NCBI GenBank assembly: GCA_003478935.1
Contig: QUFP01000014.1
Location: 1 to 64,000, forward strand
Source: Firmicutes bacterium AF25-13AC
GTDB taxonomy: Bacteria; Bacillota; Clostridia; Lachnospirales; Lachnospiraceae
Direction of reading: 5' to 3'
DNA: 64,000 bases
In this document: piece by piece, positions 1 through 7,874 of the stretch
Layout of the letters: each line of letters opens with the position of its first letter
Position numbering within the stretch: the first letter of the stretch is position 1
Translations under genes and position numbers: made by a program
Notes under the pieces: generated by a model
Told to the model about the DNA's origin: nothing
Database searches by the model: none
What the model saw: only the letters and a program-made list of their open reading frames with translations

Positions 1-57
1 ATTTTTGAAATACAAGTCGATTGCCTGTTGTTTTTCTTCGGTGCTATACTTGTTCAT
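1..57 (-). CDS. Transposase OrfA N-terminus, IS3-like (partial)
   Basis: Nineteen residues are visible, reading [19 protein letters not shown], with an AGGAGG ribosome binding site just upstream on the minus strand. The pattern [14 protein letters not shown] is what the helix-turn-helix OrfA of IS3/IS150-type transposases normally starts with. The gene runs off the window edge. It lies inside the insertion sequence that disrupts trpB and is transcribed away from it. Confidence 0.65.
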   Translation of the reverse strand, partial: MNKYSTEEKQQAIDLYFKN

Positions 58-104
58 TTCTTCCTCCTAACATCTTTCGACATTAGGTCCAAAAATTGTC
101 CGCA
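1..104 (-). mobile_element. Left end of an IS3-like insertion sequence (partial)
   Basis: Read on the minus strand, the element begins at base 104 with TGCGGACAATTTTTGG, the TG start usual for IS3-family ends, and is followed by a ribosome binding site and the start of a transposase ORF. The trpB reading frame resumes at once on the other side (base 109, [11 protein letters not shown]), so the junction is a clean insertion boundary. The rest of the element and its target duplication lie outside the window. The family call rests on the terminal bases and the first residues of the ORF, so it is moderately sure. Confidence 0.7.
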
Positions 105-108
105 CCCC

Positions 109-999
109 ATGGGAAAGACGCGTCTGATCGCAGAGACTGGTGCCGGACAGCATGGCGTTGCGACAGCAACTGTTGCTGCACTTCTTGGCATGGAGTGTGA
201 GATCTACATGGGAAAGGAAGATACGATTCGTCAGGCACTTAATGTATACAGAATGGAGCTTCTCGGCGCAAAGGTTCATCCTGTAACTAGTGGTACACAG
301 ACATTAAAGGATGCTGTTAACGAGTGCATGAGAGAGTGGACAAATCGTGTGGACGATACACTTTACGTGCTTGGTTCCGTAATGGGTCCTCATCCATTCC
401 CGATGATCGTGCGCGATTTCCAGAGTGTAATCAGTAAGGAAGCAAGAGCGCAGATTCTTGAAAAGGAAGGAAAGCTGCCAGATGCAGTGTTTGCATGTGT
501 AGGGGGCGGCAGCAATGCGATGGGTATGTTTTATGAGTTCATTAAGGATGAGAATGTACGTCTGATTGGATGTGAGGCAGCAGGACGCGGTGTTAATACA
601 GGTGAGACAGCAGCTACTATTGCAGTCGGAACAGAGGGAATCTTCCACGGCATGAAATCATATTTTTGCCAAAATGAATATGGACAGATTGCACCTGTTT
701 ACTCCATCTCTGCCGGACTTGATTATCCTGGTATTGGACCAGAGCACGCATATCTGCATGATATTGGCAGAGCCGAGTATGTGCCAGTCACAGATGAGGA
801 AGCAGTTTGTGCATTTGAGTACATTGCAAAGACAGAGGGAATCATAGCTGCAATAGAGAGCTCTCATGCAATCGCACAGGTAATGAAGCTGGCACCTACC
901 ATGAGAAAAGATCAAATTATCATCTGCTGTGTATCAGGAAGAGGAGACAAAGACGTAGCAGCAATTGCGAGATATAGAGGAATCGATTTATACGACTGA
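109..999 (+). pseudogene. trpB: Tryptophan synthase beta subunit, 5' truncated by an IS
   Basis: TrpB joins indole and L-serine to make tryptophan with PLP. The visible part matches the family from [27 protein letters not shown] onward, including the phosphate-binding glycine run [10 protein letters not shown] and a normal C-terminus. About the first quarter of the protein is missing, including the segment just before this point that carries the PLP lysine (the HTGAHKIN motif). The reading frame stays open back into the IS to base 28, but those residues ([12 protein letters not shown]) are IS sequence. Without the lysine the product should be inactive. The trpB stop codon is followed at once by trpA, the usual operon order. 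Confidence 0.85.
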
Positions 1000-1012
1000 G
1001 AGGAAAATGAAA

Positions 1013-1789
1013 ATGACAAAAATAGCAGAGGCATTTCAGAATAAGAAAGCATTTATTGGATTTTTGACAGCAGGTGATCCGTCACTTGAATGTACAGAAG
1101 AATTTATTATTAAGATGGAAGAGGCAGGAGCTGCCTTGATTGAGATTGGAATCCCGTTCTCAGATCCGATTGCAGAAGGACCAGTGATTCAGTCAGCCAA
1201 CATTCGTGCATTGTCTAATCCAAATGGCTGCACAACAGATCAAGTATTTGAGATGGTAGAGCGCGTCAGCAAAAAAGTGTCTGTTCCGCTTGTTTTTCTC
1301 ACCTATTTAAATCCAGTATTTAAATACGGCTATGATCGCTTCTTTGCACGTTGTGCATCAGCAGGAATCTCAGGAATCATCGTGCCTGATATGCCGCTTG
1401 AGGAAAAAGGCGAGGTGGCAGATATTGCAGCTAAGCACGGTGTTGATGTGATTTCTTTAATAGCACCAACAAGCAAGGAACGTATCGCAAAGATTGCAAA
1501 GTCAGCAACAGGCTATATTTATATCGTTTCTTCAATGGGAGTAACAGGAATGAGAAGCGAGATCACAACAGATCTTGAAAGCATTGTCCGTGTAGTAAAA
1601 GAAAATACATCCGTTCCAGCAGCAATAGGATTTGGCATCAATACACCAGAGCAGGCAAAAAAATACGCAGGAATAGCAGATGGAGTCATTGTCGGAAGCG
1701 CAATCGTAAAGATTATCGAAAAATATGGAGAGAACGCTGCTGAGCCGGTGTACAATTACGTGAAAGAGATGGCAGATGCAGTCAAGTGA
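1013..1789 (+). CDS. trpA: Tryptophan synthase alpha subunit
   Basis: TrpA cleaves indole-3-glycerol phosphate to indole and glyceraldehyde-3-phosphate and works as an alpha2beta2 complex with TrpB. The TIM-barrel signature is clear: GFLTAGDP near the N-terminus, then EIGIPFSDPIAEGPVIQ with the catalytic Glu and Asp, then GFGINTPEQAK and DGVIVGSAIV near the C-terminus. The length of about 258 residues is normal. ATG 1013 is chosen over 1007 because the GAGAGGA site at 998-1004 then has a normal spacing of 8. It is the last gene of the trp operon and is followed by a strong terminator. The neighbouring trpB is broken, so TrpA may lack its partner. Confidence 0.95.
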   Translation: MTKIAEAFQNKKAFIGFLTAGDPSLECTEEFIIKMEEAGAALIEIGIPFSDPIAEGPVIQSANIRALSNPNGCTTDQVFEMVERVSKKVSVPLVFLTYLNPVFKYGYDRFFARCASAGISGIIVPDMPLEEKGEVADIAAKHGVDVISLIAPTSKERIAKIAKSATGYIYIVSSMGVTGMRSEITTDLESIVRVVKENTSVPAAIGFGINTPEQAKKYAGIADGVIVGSAIVKIIEKYGENAAEPVYNYVKEMADAVK

Positions 1790-1850
1790 GCCATGGGGAC
1801 AGGGACGGTGGCTCAAAATGTGTCACTACTGGCTCAATATATGTCCCATG
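1788..1850 (+). repeat. REP-like intergenic repeat, copy A
   Basis: The stretch begins GAGCCATGGGGACAGGGACG, goes on to GGTGGCTC and then GTGTCACTACTGGCTC. It aligns with the reverse complement of copy B (1948-1993) over about 45 bases, and with copies at 3698, 35677 and 36819. It overlaps the trpA stop codon. Confidence 0.65.
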
Positions 1851-1851
1851 T

Positions 1852-1894
1852 AAAAAAGTCTGAAAGTTCAAGAAAAGAGCTTTCAGACTTTTTT
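1852..1894 (+). terminator. Terminator after trpA
   Basis: A perfect 15-base stem (AAAAAAGTCTGAAAG / CTTTCAGACTTTTTT) encloses a 13-base loop and ends in a T run. A-rich and T-rich flanks on both sides would let it work in either direction. Confidence 0.9.
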
Positions 1895-1947
1895 GTGTCT
1901 TTATTAGAATGCAATCGAGTTAAAAAAGAACAAAAGTTCGCAAATTT

Positions 1948-1993
1948 GAGCCGCCAGGGACACTAATCTGGCCACCGTGTCTGTCACCAATGG
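1948..1993 (-). repeat. REP-like intergenic repeat, copy B
   Basis: The sequence begins GAGCCGCCAGGGACAC and ends GTGTCTGTCACCAATGG. It is the inverted counterpart of copy A, so A and B flank the trpA terminator as an inverted pair. It shares CACTAATC and the trailing TGGTATT with copy C at 3698. Confidence 0.65.
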
Positions 1994-2099
1994 TATTCTG
2001 TTAGATAAGTTTAATCGGAAAAGAGAAAAAGATTTTTTACCTATAAAAGTCGAAAACTTCTAAATTCACAATAGTTTTGGATTTACAAGTCAGAAACTA

Positions 2100-2128
2100 T
2101 TGATTATTTTGACTTTTTGGGATATAAT
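2100..2128 (+). promoter_or_regulatory. Promoter of the ATPase gene with a flanking inverted repeat
   Basis: TTGATT at 2100-2105 and TATAAT at 2123-2128 are 17 bases apart. An inverted repeat, CAATAGTTT (2069-2077) and AAACTATTG (2094-2102), ends on the -35 and could be an operator. Confidence 0.65.
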
Positions 2129-2155
2129 AGTATTAAAAAAATAAGGAGGTGCATT

Positions 2156-3403
2156 ATGGCTGAACTTATTAATCGTCCCCAGTATCTGAATCAGTTAATT
2201 CAAAATAAGGATGTTGATCTGGTAAAAATCGTTACGGGTATTCGCCGCAGTGGAAAATCGTCCTTACTTGATTTATTTCATCAGTATTTGTTACAGAACG
2301 GCATACCAGATTCTAATATTATCCATATGAATATGGAATCTTTGCGTTACCGGGACCTAACCAATTATCTTTCTTTTTACGATTACATTAGTAAAAAAAT
2401 TGTAGGCGATGGAAAAACTTATCTTATATTTGATGAACTGCAGGCTGTAGAACATTGGGAAAAAGCAATTGAATCGTTCCGTTTGGATTTTGATGTAGAT
2501 ATCTATATTACTGGATCTAATGCATATCTTTTGTCTACAGAGTTCTCTACGTTGCTTTCAGGTAGATATGTAGAGATACGAATGCTGCCGTTATCTTTTA
2601 AGGAGTTTCTGGATTTTTATGAATTTGCACCGAATATAACAGTGGATGAAAAATTTCAGAGATATCTCCAATTTGGTGGAATGCCAATTTTGCGTGAATA
2701 TAAATTTAATGAAGCTAGAAGTAATCAGGCATTAGAGGGAATTTATTCCACTGTGGTATTACGTGATATCCTACAGCGAAATAATGGAGCTGATCAGTCA
2801 ATGCTTCAGAAAATTATGCTATTTTTGTGTTCTAATATTGGTAGCATTACTTCTCCGAATAGTATCGGAAATGTACTTTCCAATGAAGGCGATATTCAGG
2901 CTGGAAAATCAAAGAATATTGCAGGAAAAACTGTGGATAAATATATCGCTATGTTACGAAATGCATTTGTATTTTTCTCTGTTGGGCGATATGATGTAAA
3001 GGGAAAACAACTTCTAAAAACACTGGGTAAAAATTACATCATTGATATGGGTTTTCGCAATATGTTACTTGGCTATCGGGACGCAGACCGCGGACATATT
3101 ATTGAAAATATTGTATTTCTAGAACTTCTCCGTCGTGACTATCGGGTATATATTGGAAAGGTAGGAGAAACGGAAGTTGATTTTGTTGCTGAAAAGCCAA
3201 GTGACAAGCTATATATTCAAGTAACAGAGAGTATGCAGGCACCAGAAACTCGAGAACGGGAACTTCGTCCGTTACGTATGATTCCAGATAATTATGAGAA
3301 AATAGTTCTGTCTATGGACCGAAACTTTATTAATTGCTATGATGGAATCAAATCATTAAATCTAATTGATTGGCTACTTAGTGAAAACGCATTAGAGCAG
3401 TAA
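2156..3403 (+). CDS. AAA ATPase with DUF4143 domain
   Basis: This is a roughly 415-residue P-loop ATPase of the common orphan family with an N-terminal AAA_14 domain and a C-terminal DUF4143 domain. The Walker A motif is GIRRSGKSS near residue 30 and Walker B is YLIFDELQ near 100. The sensor region TGSNAYLLSTEFSTLLSGR and the restriction-endonuclease-like tail VGETEVDFVAEK also fit the family. Function is not established. These proteins are often mobile, vary between strains and stand alone, as here. ATG 2156 follows AAGGAGGT by 5 bases, and the extra upstream residues in the open frame are not needed. Its lower GC content and position between REP-like repeats suggest acquisition. Confidence 0.85.
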   Translation: MAELINRPQYLNQLIQNKDVDLVKIVTGIRRSGKSSLLDLFHQYLLQNGIPDSNIIHMNMESLRYRDLTNYLSFYDYISKKIVGDGKTYLIFDELQAVEHWEKAIESFRLDFDVDIYITGSNAYLLSTEFSTLLSGRYVEIRMLPLSFKEFLDFYEFAPNITVDEKFQRYLQFGGMPILREYKFNEARSNQALEGIYSTVVLRDILQRNNGADQSMLQKIMLFLCSNIGSITSPNSIGNVLSNEGDIQAGKSKNIAGKTVDKYIAMLRNAFVFFSVGRYDVKGKQLLKTLGKNYIIDMGFRNMLLGYRDADRGHIIENIVFLELLRRDYRVYIGKVGETEVDFVAEKPSDKLYIQVTESMQAPETRERELRPLRMIPDNYEKIVLSMDRNFINCYDGIKSLNLIDWLLSENALEQ

Positions 3404-3486
3404 GGAAATGATGATCACCCTCCTATTTCGTAAAAGAAACAGGGGGGTGATTTGGTATCAAATCCGATCGTTAGGAGGAAGGAAAT

Positions 3487-3630
3487 ATGCATAAAACATA
3501 TAGAAAAAGCATCCGAAAATTTTTTTTCTTGATTTCAATAATGGCAGTATCTTTTTTTGCCCCATTAAAGAGTTTTCAGCTGAAGTGGCTTATTGATTCT
3601 AATTCAAAAAAAGAGGAGAATATTTACTGA
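3487..3630 (+). pseudogene. 47-residue ORF, possible remnant of an ABC exporter
   Basis: The ORF starts MHKTYRKSIRKFFFLIS, contains one hydrophobic stretch and FAPLKSFQLKWLIDS, and stops after KKEENIY. A good AGGAGGAAGG site precedes the ATG. The hydrophobic helix followed by LKSFQLKWLID resembles the first transmembrane helix of ABC exporter permeases, so it may be the leftover 5' end of such a gene. It could equally be an independent small membrane protein. No further part of an exporter follows. Confidence 0.35.
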
Positions 3631-3697
3631 ATGGAAAGACTAAAGGGCAAAGAGTAGGGGAGAGGAAAGGGTAAGGAAGCATAAAGTCTGCGTCCTA

Positions 3698-3744
3698 GAG
3701 CCATCAGGTACACTAATCAGCCACTGTCTCTGTGTCTCCACTGG
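3698..3744 (-). repeat. REP-like intergenic repeat, copy C
   Basis: The stretch begins GAGCCATCAGGTACACTAATC and ends GTGTCTCCACTGG. It has the same orientation as copy B and shares GAGCC, ACACTAATC and CCANTGGTATT with it. Confidence 0.6.
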
Positions 3745-3881
3745 TATTTCAGTGCCGTTGGCATTTTTAATTGCCTCATTAATTGTTTAATTGCCTCATT
3801 TTGCGAAAAATGAGGCAATTGACATTGACAATGAGTATAATAGGTGTTAAGATCCCATATTTGACAGCAAAATTGAGCAAA

Positions 3882-3930
3882 ACACCGCTGGAAGGCTTAT
3901 TTTACATAGCTTTCCGAGCGGTGCTTTTTC
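3882..3930 (+). terminator. Hairpin terminator in a gene-poor stretch
   Basis: ACACCGCTGGAAGGC pairs with GCTTTCCGAGCGGTGCT and is followed by TTTTTCGTTTT. The stretch from 3631 to 4036 holds no credible gene. It contains two REP-like repeats, this terminator, and a separate inverted repeat of AATTGCCTCATT near 3789-3820. Confidence 0.6.
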
Positions 3931-3990
3931 GTTTTACTATATAGTTTTTTTTCCATAGAGCAGGTCTACAAAAATTTTTACGATTTTATA

Positions 3991-4021
3991 GGTGGCTGTC
4001 CCCAATGGCCTCTACTGGGCT
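3991..4021 (-). repeat. Partial REP-like repeat
   Basis: GGTGGCTGTCCCCAATGGCC shares the GTCCCCA and TGGC core words of the other copies but lacks the rest. It lies just downstream of the LacI-type gene stop codon. Confidence 0.4.
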
Positions 4022-4036
4022 GTTTCGTTAATTACT

Positions 4037-5092
4037 TTAATCATTTGTGGATTCGCGATACACAGTTCGACTTCGAATATAGGTGTACTCATAGTCATCA
4101 TCAGGATGTGTCAAACGGTGAACTAGACGGTTTGCTAGATGGACACCGATGCGGTCATTATTGACATGCACACTGGTAAGGGCAATGCTGTTATTAAATT
4201 CTTGGTTGTCGTCAAAGCCGGAAACATACAGATCATTAGGAACTGAGATCTTGTTTTTTTGACAATACTGAAGAACCAATGAGGCGATATAATCATTTGC
4301 GCAGACAATCGCATCGGAGCGCTTTATGATACGATCTAGGTAAGCTGAAATGGTTTCCTTATATTGGTCAATGCCAATTGGACTGATTAAATTGTCGATT
4401 TCATTGACAGAAAGCTGATGGCGCTGCATGGCTTTTAAATAGCCTAGATAGAGCTCTTTGTTTGTTTGTGCATATGCGATATCACCGATAAAATGAATTC
4501 TCTTTTTGCCGGATTCAATCATATGTTCTACAATTTCTTCTGTGTTTGCACGTCCTTCTATCAAGAAAAGATCTCCATTTAGTGTTGAAAAAATTGTATT
4601 CGTCGGGCAATCCAGAAAAACCTTTGTGATAGACAGATCGTTCAATGCCGAAAATAGTCTGGGATCATAAATATTCATCACAATGATTCCGCTTACGCTT
4701 CCATCAGTCAGACAGGACGGAAGTGTAAATGTGTCACTGTAAGTGGGTGGAAGATAGACATACATCAGATTGATCCCCTGGCTGGCCAATGTGATGGCCT
4801 GATAATGAATAATACTCATCCAGAAATTTGAGGTTTCTGGACGCGATACGACAACTGCAACATTACTGATTTTTTTTGAGGAGTCGTTGAAGGAATCTTT
4901 GGTTGCATGGAAGCTATCTTCTTGTCTGCCCTGATTTAAGATGGAAACTGGATAGCCCATCTCAACTGCTTTCTGCAAGATCATGTGTTTGGTATCAGGC
5001 GAAATGCCAGGCTTGTCGTTGACTGCTCTCCATACAGTTACTCTTGAAATATTAAGTGCGTCAGCAACTTGTTGATAAGTGACTTTTTTCAT
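4037..5092 (-). CDS. LacI-family transcriptional regulator
   Basis: The N-terminus VTYQQVADALNISRVTVWRAVNDKPGISPDT is a LacI helix-turn-helix, with the hinge helix following. The remaining roughly 270 residues form a periplasmic-binding-protein-like sensor domain (VAVVVSRPETSNFWMS, DAIVCANDYIASLVLQY, VSGFDDN). It should bind an operator until a sugar ligand is present. ATG 5092 begins directly at the DNA-binding domain and has AAAGGTGG upstream, although the spacing of about 14 is long. It is divergent from the GH125 gene and is the only LacI-type gene in the window, so it is the best candidate regulator of the glycan locus. The ligand is unknown. Confidence 0.9.
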   Translation of the reverse strand: MKKVTYQQVADALNISRVTVWRAVNDKPGISPDTKHMILQKAVEMGYPVSILNQGRQEDSFHATKDSFNDSSKKISNVAVVVSRPETSNFWMSIIHYQAITLASQGINLMYVYLPPTYSDTFTLPSCLTDGSVSGIIVMNIYDPRLFSALNDLSITKVFLDCPTNTIFSTLNGDLFLIEGRANTEEIVEHMIESGKKRIHFIGDIAYAQTNKELYLGYLKAMQRHQLSVNEIDNLISPIGIDQYKETISAYLDRIIKRSDAIVCANDYIASLVLQYCQKNKISVPNDLYVSGFDDNQEFNNSIALTSVHVNNDRIGVHLANRLVHRLTHPDDDYEYTYIRSRTVYRESTND

Positions 5093-5190
5093 AAAACAAG
5101 TAAGAACCACCTTTCTGTTTAATATGCTACTTCTGCTGCCCATAATGGTCGGTTTGATTGAAAATTGAACTTAGATTATGTGACTCCTCT

Positions 5191-5219
5191 ATTTTAAAAT
5201 ATTTTGAAAAAAAATTCAA
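5191..5219 (-). promoter_or_regulatory. Promoter of the LacI-type gene
   Basis: On the minus strand, TTGAAT and TAAAAT are 17 bases apart, about 100 bases before the start codon. Confidence 0.5.
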
Positions 5220-5293
5220 ATGTTTTGGCAACATTTTGTAAACAAACCGCATTGGATTGATAAAAAAAGACAACGAAAAGTAACAGAATGTTG

Positions 5294-5322
5294 TTGCATA
5301 ATAGTGGAAAACTTGTTATACT
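5294..5322 (+). promoter_or_regulatory. Promoter of the GH125-to-GH3 operon
   Basis: TTGCAT and TATACT are exactly 17 bases apart, about 75 bases before the GH125 start. The repeated words GTTGCATAA and TTATACTTGCAAC around it form an imperfect inverted repeat that could be a regulator site. Confidence 0.65.
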
Positions 5323-5396
5323 TGCAACAGACGGATGCCAAAAAATAAAAATGCTCAATCATTTATGACAAGAATAGCAGAAAAAGGTGGTCCAAA

Positions 5397-6758
5397 ATGT
5401 TTACGGGTAGAAAGGATAAGAGTGAAAAAATGTTAACAAAATTAGACCAGCTCAAAAAAGAGATTGCTGATTTGGCAGATGAGCTTGCAGTGGAAGGAAA
5501 AGAGGTCTTAAGTAAAAAAGGATTTACCGATGAACAGCAAACCAACTTTCAGGAATTGTTTCGAAATTGCTTTGTGAGTACAGCAGATACGACAACAAAG
5601 TTACTTGAAAATGGAGAAACCTATGTGTTTACCGGTGACATTGAGGCAATGTGGCTGAGAGATTCTTCGGCACAGGTTGTACACTATTTGCCATTTGCAA
5701 AAAAAGTAGAGTCAATTCGGGCAATGATTTCGGGATTGATTCAAAGACAGATGCGATATATTACAATTGATCCGTATGCGAATGCATTTAATGAAGAAGA
5801 AAATGGCCATTGTTGGGAGAAGGACGATACCGATTCGAATGATTGGGAATGGGAGCGAAAATATGAAATCGATTCTTTATGCTATCCGATCTGGCTTCTT
5901 CATCGCTATTACGAGACAACGAAGGATGAACATATTTTTTCAGCTCAGGTAAAAATAGCATTTCGTCGTATTTTGGATACTTGGTCAACAGAACAACATC
6001 ATGATGAGGCTTCTTCATATTATTTTAGAAGAACAAATTGTCCACCGACTGATACCCTGTCAAATGATGGAAAGGGAGAACCGACTGCGTATACGGGTAT
6101 GACCTGGTCAGGCTTTCGTCCAAGTGATGACGCCTGCCAATATGGATACCTGGTGCCATCTAATATGTTTGCAAGTGTAGTCCTCGGTTATATTGCAGAG
6201 TATGCGAACTCAAAGTATCAGGATGAGACAATGGCAAAAGAGGCATATATGCTGAAAAAACAGATTGAGCAGGGGATAGAAGCTGATGCGGTTCGAAATT
6301 TAGACGGAATTGGTGAAACTTATGTCTATGAGACTGATGGCTATGGAAATGATGTCTGGATGGATGATGCGAATGTACCAAATCTTTTGTCAATGCCATG
6401 GCTTGGTTGGTGTAGTTTGGATGATGCACGGTATCAGAATACTCGAAAATGGATTTTAAGTAGCAAAAACCCATTCTATTATGAGGGAATGGCTGCAAAA
6501 GGAATCGGAAGTCCACATACGCCTTCTGGCTATATCTGGCATATTGCGCTTTCTATGCAGGGGCTGACTTCAGATGATGAAAGTGAGAGACGGCAGCTAA
6601 TGGAGACCTTACTTGCGACGGACGCGGGGACACATTTGATGCACGAGGGCTTTGACTGTAATAATCCAGATGCATTCACAAGAGAGTGGTTTGCTTGGTC
6701 AAATTCACTTTTGGCACTGTATGCGATGACGTATTGCGGTCTGATGGATGTAGAGTAA
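5397..6758 (+). CDS. GH125 exo-alpha-1,6-mannosidase
   Basis: GH125 enzymes remove terminal alpha-1,6-linked mannose from N-glycan cores by an inverting mechanism. The hallmark YVFTGDIEAMWLRDSSAQV appears near residue 85, followed by YEIDSLCYPIWLLHRYY and SGFRPSDDACQYGYLVPSNMF. The length of 453 residues is normal. No signal peptide is present, so the enzyme should act in the cytoplasm. ATG 5397 follows AAAGGTGG by 6 bases. It is the first gene of a tight operon with a sialidase-like gene, GH29 and GH3, divergent from the LacI-type regulator. Confidence 0.92.
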   Translation: MFTGRKDKSEKMLTKLDQLKKEIADLADELAVEGKEVLSKKGFTDEQQTNFQELFRNCFVSTADTTTKLLENGETYVFTGDIEAMWLRDSSAQVVHYLPFAKKVESIRAMISGLIQRQMRYITIDPYANAFNEEENGHCWEKDDTDSNDWEWERKYEIDSLCYPIWLLHRYYETTKDEHIFSAQVKIAFRRILDTWSTEQHHDEASSYYFRRTNCPPTDTLSNDGKGEPTAYTGMTWSGFRPSDDACQYGYLVPSNMFASVVLGYIAEYANSKYQDETMAKEAYMLKKQIEQGIEADAVRNLDGIGETYVYETDGYGNDVWMDDANVPNLLSMPWLGWCSLDDARYQNTRKWILSSKNPFYYEGMAAKGIGSPHTPSGYIWHIALSMQGLTSDDESERRQLMETLLATDAGTHLMHEGFDCNNPDAFTREWFAWSNSLLALYAMTYCGLMDVE

Positions 6759-6787
6759 ATTTGGCGATAAGAACAGGAGAATGTGTA

Positions 6788-7780
6788 ATGGAAGAGATAT
6801 CGTATCAGGTGTTAGAGCATCAACATATTTTTGAAGAAAAACGCTGGTTTTTACAGTGTCATGCCTCAACGATCTGTCGCTTGCCGGATGGGACATTAGG
6901 TGTTGCATGGTTTGCTGGAAGTCATGAGAAAGCACCAGATGTGGCAATTTGGTTTTCAAAAAAGAGAGAAAACGGTTGGTCTGATCCAGTAAAAATTGCA
7001 GATAGAGAGGGGGTTCCTTGCTGGAATCCGGTATTGCTTGCACAGGGAAAATTGTTGACTCTTTTTTATAAGGTTGGAAATGAAATCCCGTATTGGCAGA
7101 CAATGGCAAAGACTTCGTCTGATTCTGGAGAAAGCTGGAGCGAGGAAAGAGAGCTTGTACCGGGAGATTTTGGTGGTCGCGGTCCAGTAAAAAATAAGTG
7201 TCTCGTGCTAAAGGACAAAAGCATTCTGGCACCGGCATCCACAGAACAAGATGGATGGAATTGCTTTACCGATCGCTCTTTTGATCAGGGAAAGACATGG
7301 ATTCGATCAGAAACAATTCGACCGATAGCTGGCAGCGTAAAAAATTCAGGTTTGATCCAACCGACCTTATGGCAGGATCAAGACGGAGAGCTTCATATGT
7401 TGATGAGAAGCAGTGAAGGGTGTATTTTTCGAAGCGATCTGTTAAAACAGACCGGCGAATGGAGTGAGGCATATCCGACGCAGCTTCCAAATAATAATTG
7501 TGGAATTGATCTTGCAATGCTTTCTGATGGCCGATTGGTTCTTGTATACAATCCAATTTCTGGCAACTGGGCGGCTAGGACACCGATTGCCTTTTCTGTG
7601 TCAGATGACAATGGTAATCGGTGGAGCGAGCCTCAGATTCTTGACTACGTGCCATGTGATATCAACCAAGAATATGCAGAATTTTCATATCCAGCAATCA
7701 TCGCAGAGGGCAATGAAGTGTATATCACTTACACATGGAAGCGCAAGACGATTGCATTTTGGCATATACGAATTAATTAA
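6788..7780 (+). CDS. Sialidase-like BNR-repeat protein
   Basis: This protein of about 330 residues is a predicted six-bladed propeller of the BNR_2 / COG4692 neuraminidase-like type. Near residue 20 it has HASTICRLPDGTLGVAW followed by APDVAIWFSKK, and three Asp-box motifs appear: SSDSGESW, SFDQGKTW and VSDDNGNRW. Members of the family can be exo-alpha-sialidases, but some act on other sugars, so the substrate is not certain. No signal peptide is seen, which is unusual for a sialidase and fits cytoplasmic trimming of imported glycans. ATG 6788 has AGGAGA 8 bases upstream; the longer open frame overlaps GH125 and was rejected. Confidence 0.75.
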   Translation: MEEISYQVLEHQHIFEEKRWFLQCHASTICRLPDGTLGVAWFAGSHEKAPDVAIWFSKKRENGWSDPVKIADREGVPCWNPVLLAQGKLLTLFYKVGNEIPYWQTMAKTSSDSGESWSEERELVPGDFGGRGPVKNKCLVLKDKSILAPASTEQDGWNCFTDRSFDQGKTWIRSETIRPIAGSVKNSGLIQPTLWQDQDGELHMLMRSSEGCIFRSDLLKQTGEWSEAYPTQLPNNNCGIDLAMLSDGRLVLVYNPISGNWAARTPIAFSVSDDNGNRWSEPQILDYVPCDINQEYAEFSYPAIIAEGNEVYITYTWKRKTIAFWHIRIN

Positions 7781-7874
7781 GCAGATTTGATAATGATAAA
7801 AATTGGTATTGCACAATTACAAATAGTTGCTACGTCTTTGACAGTAGCAAAATAAAAGAGAGGAAAAGAGGAAA

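Noticed and set aside
3819..3841. TTGACA and TATAAT close together
   Set aside because: The spacer is only 11 bases, too short for a promoter, and no gene follows in that direction before the terminator at 3882.
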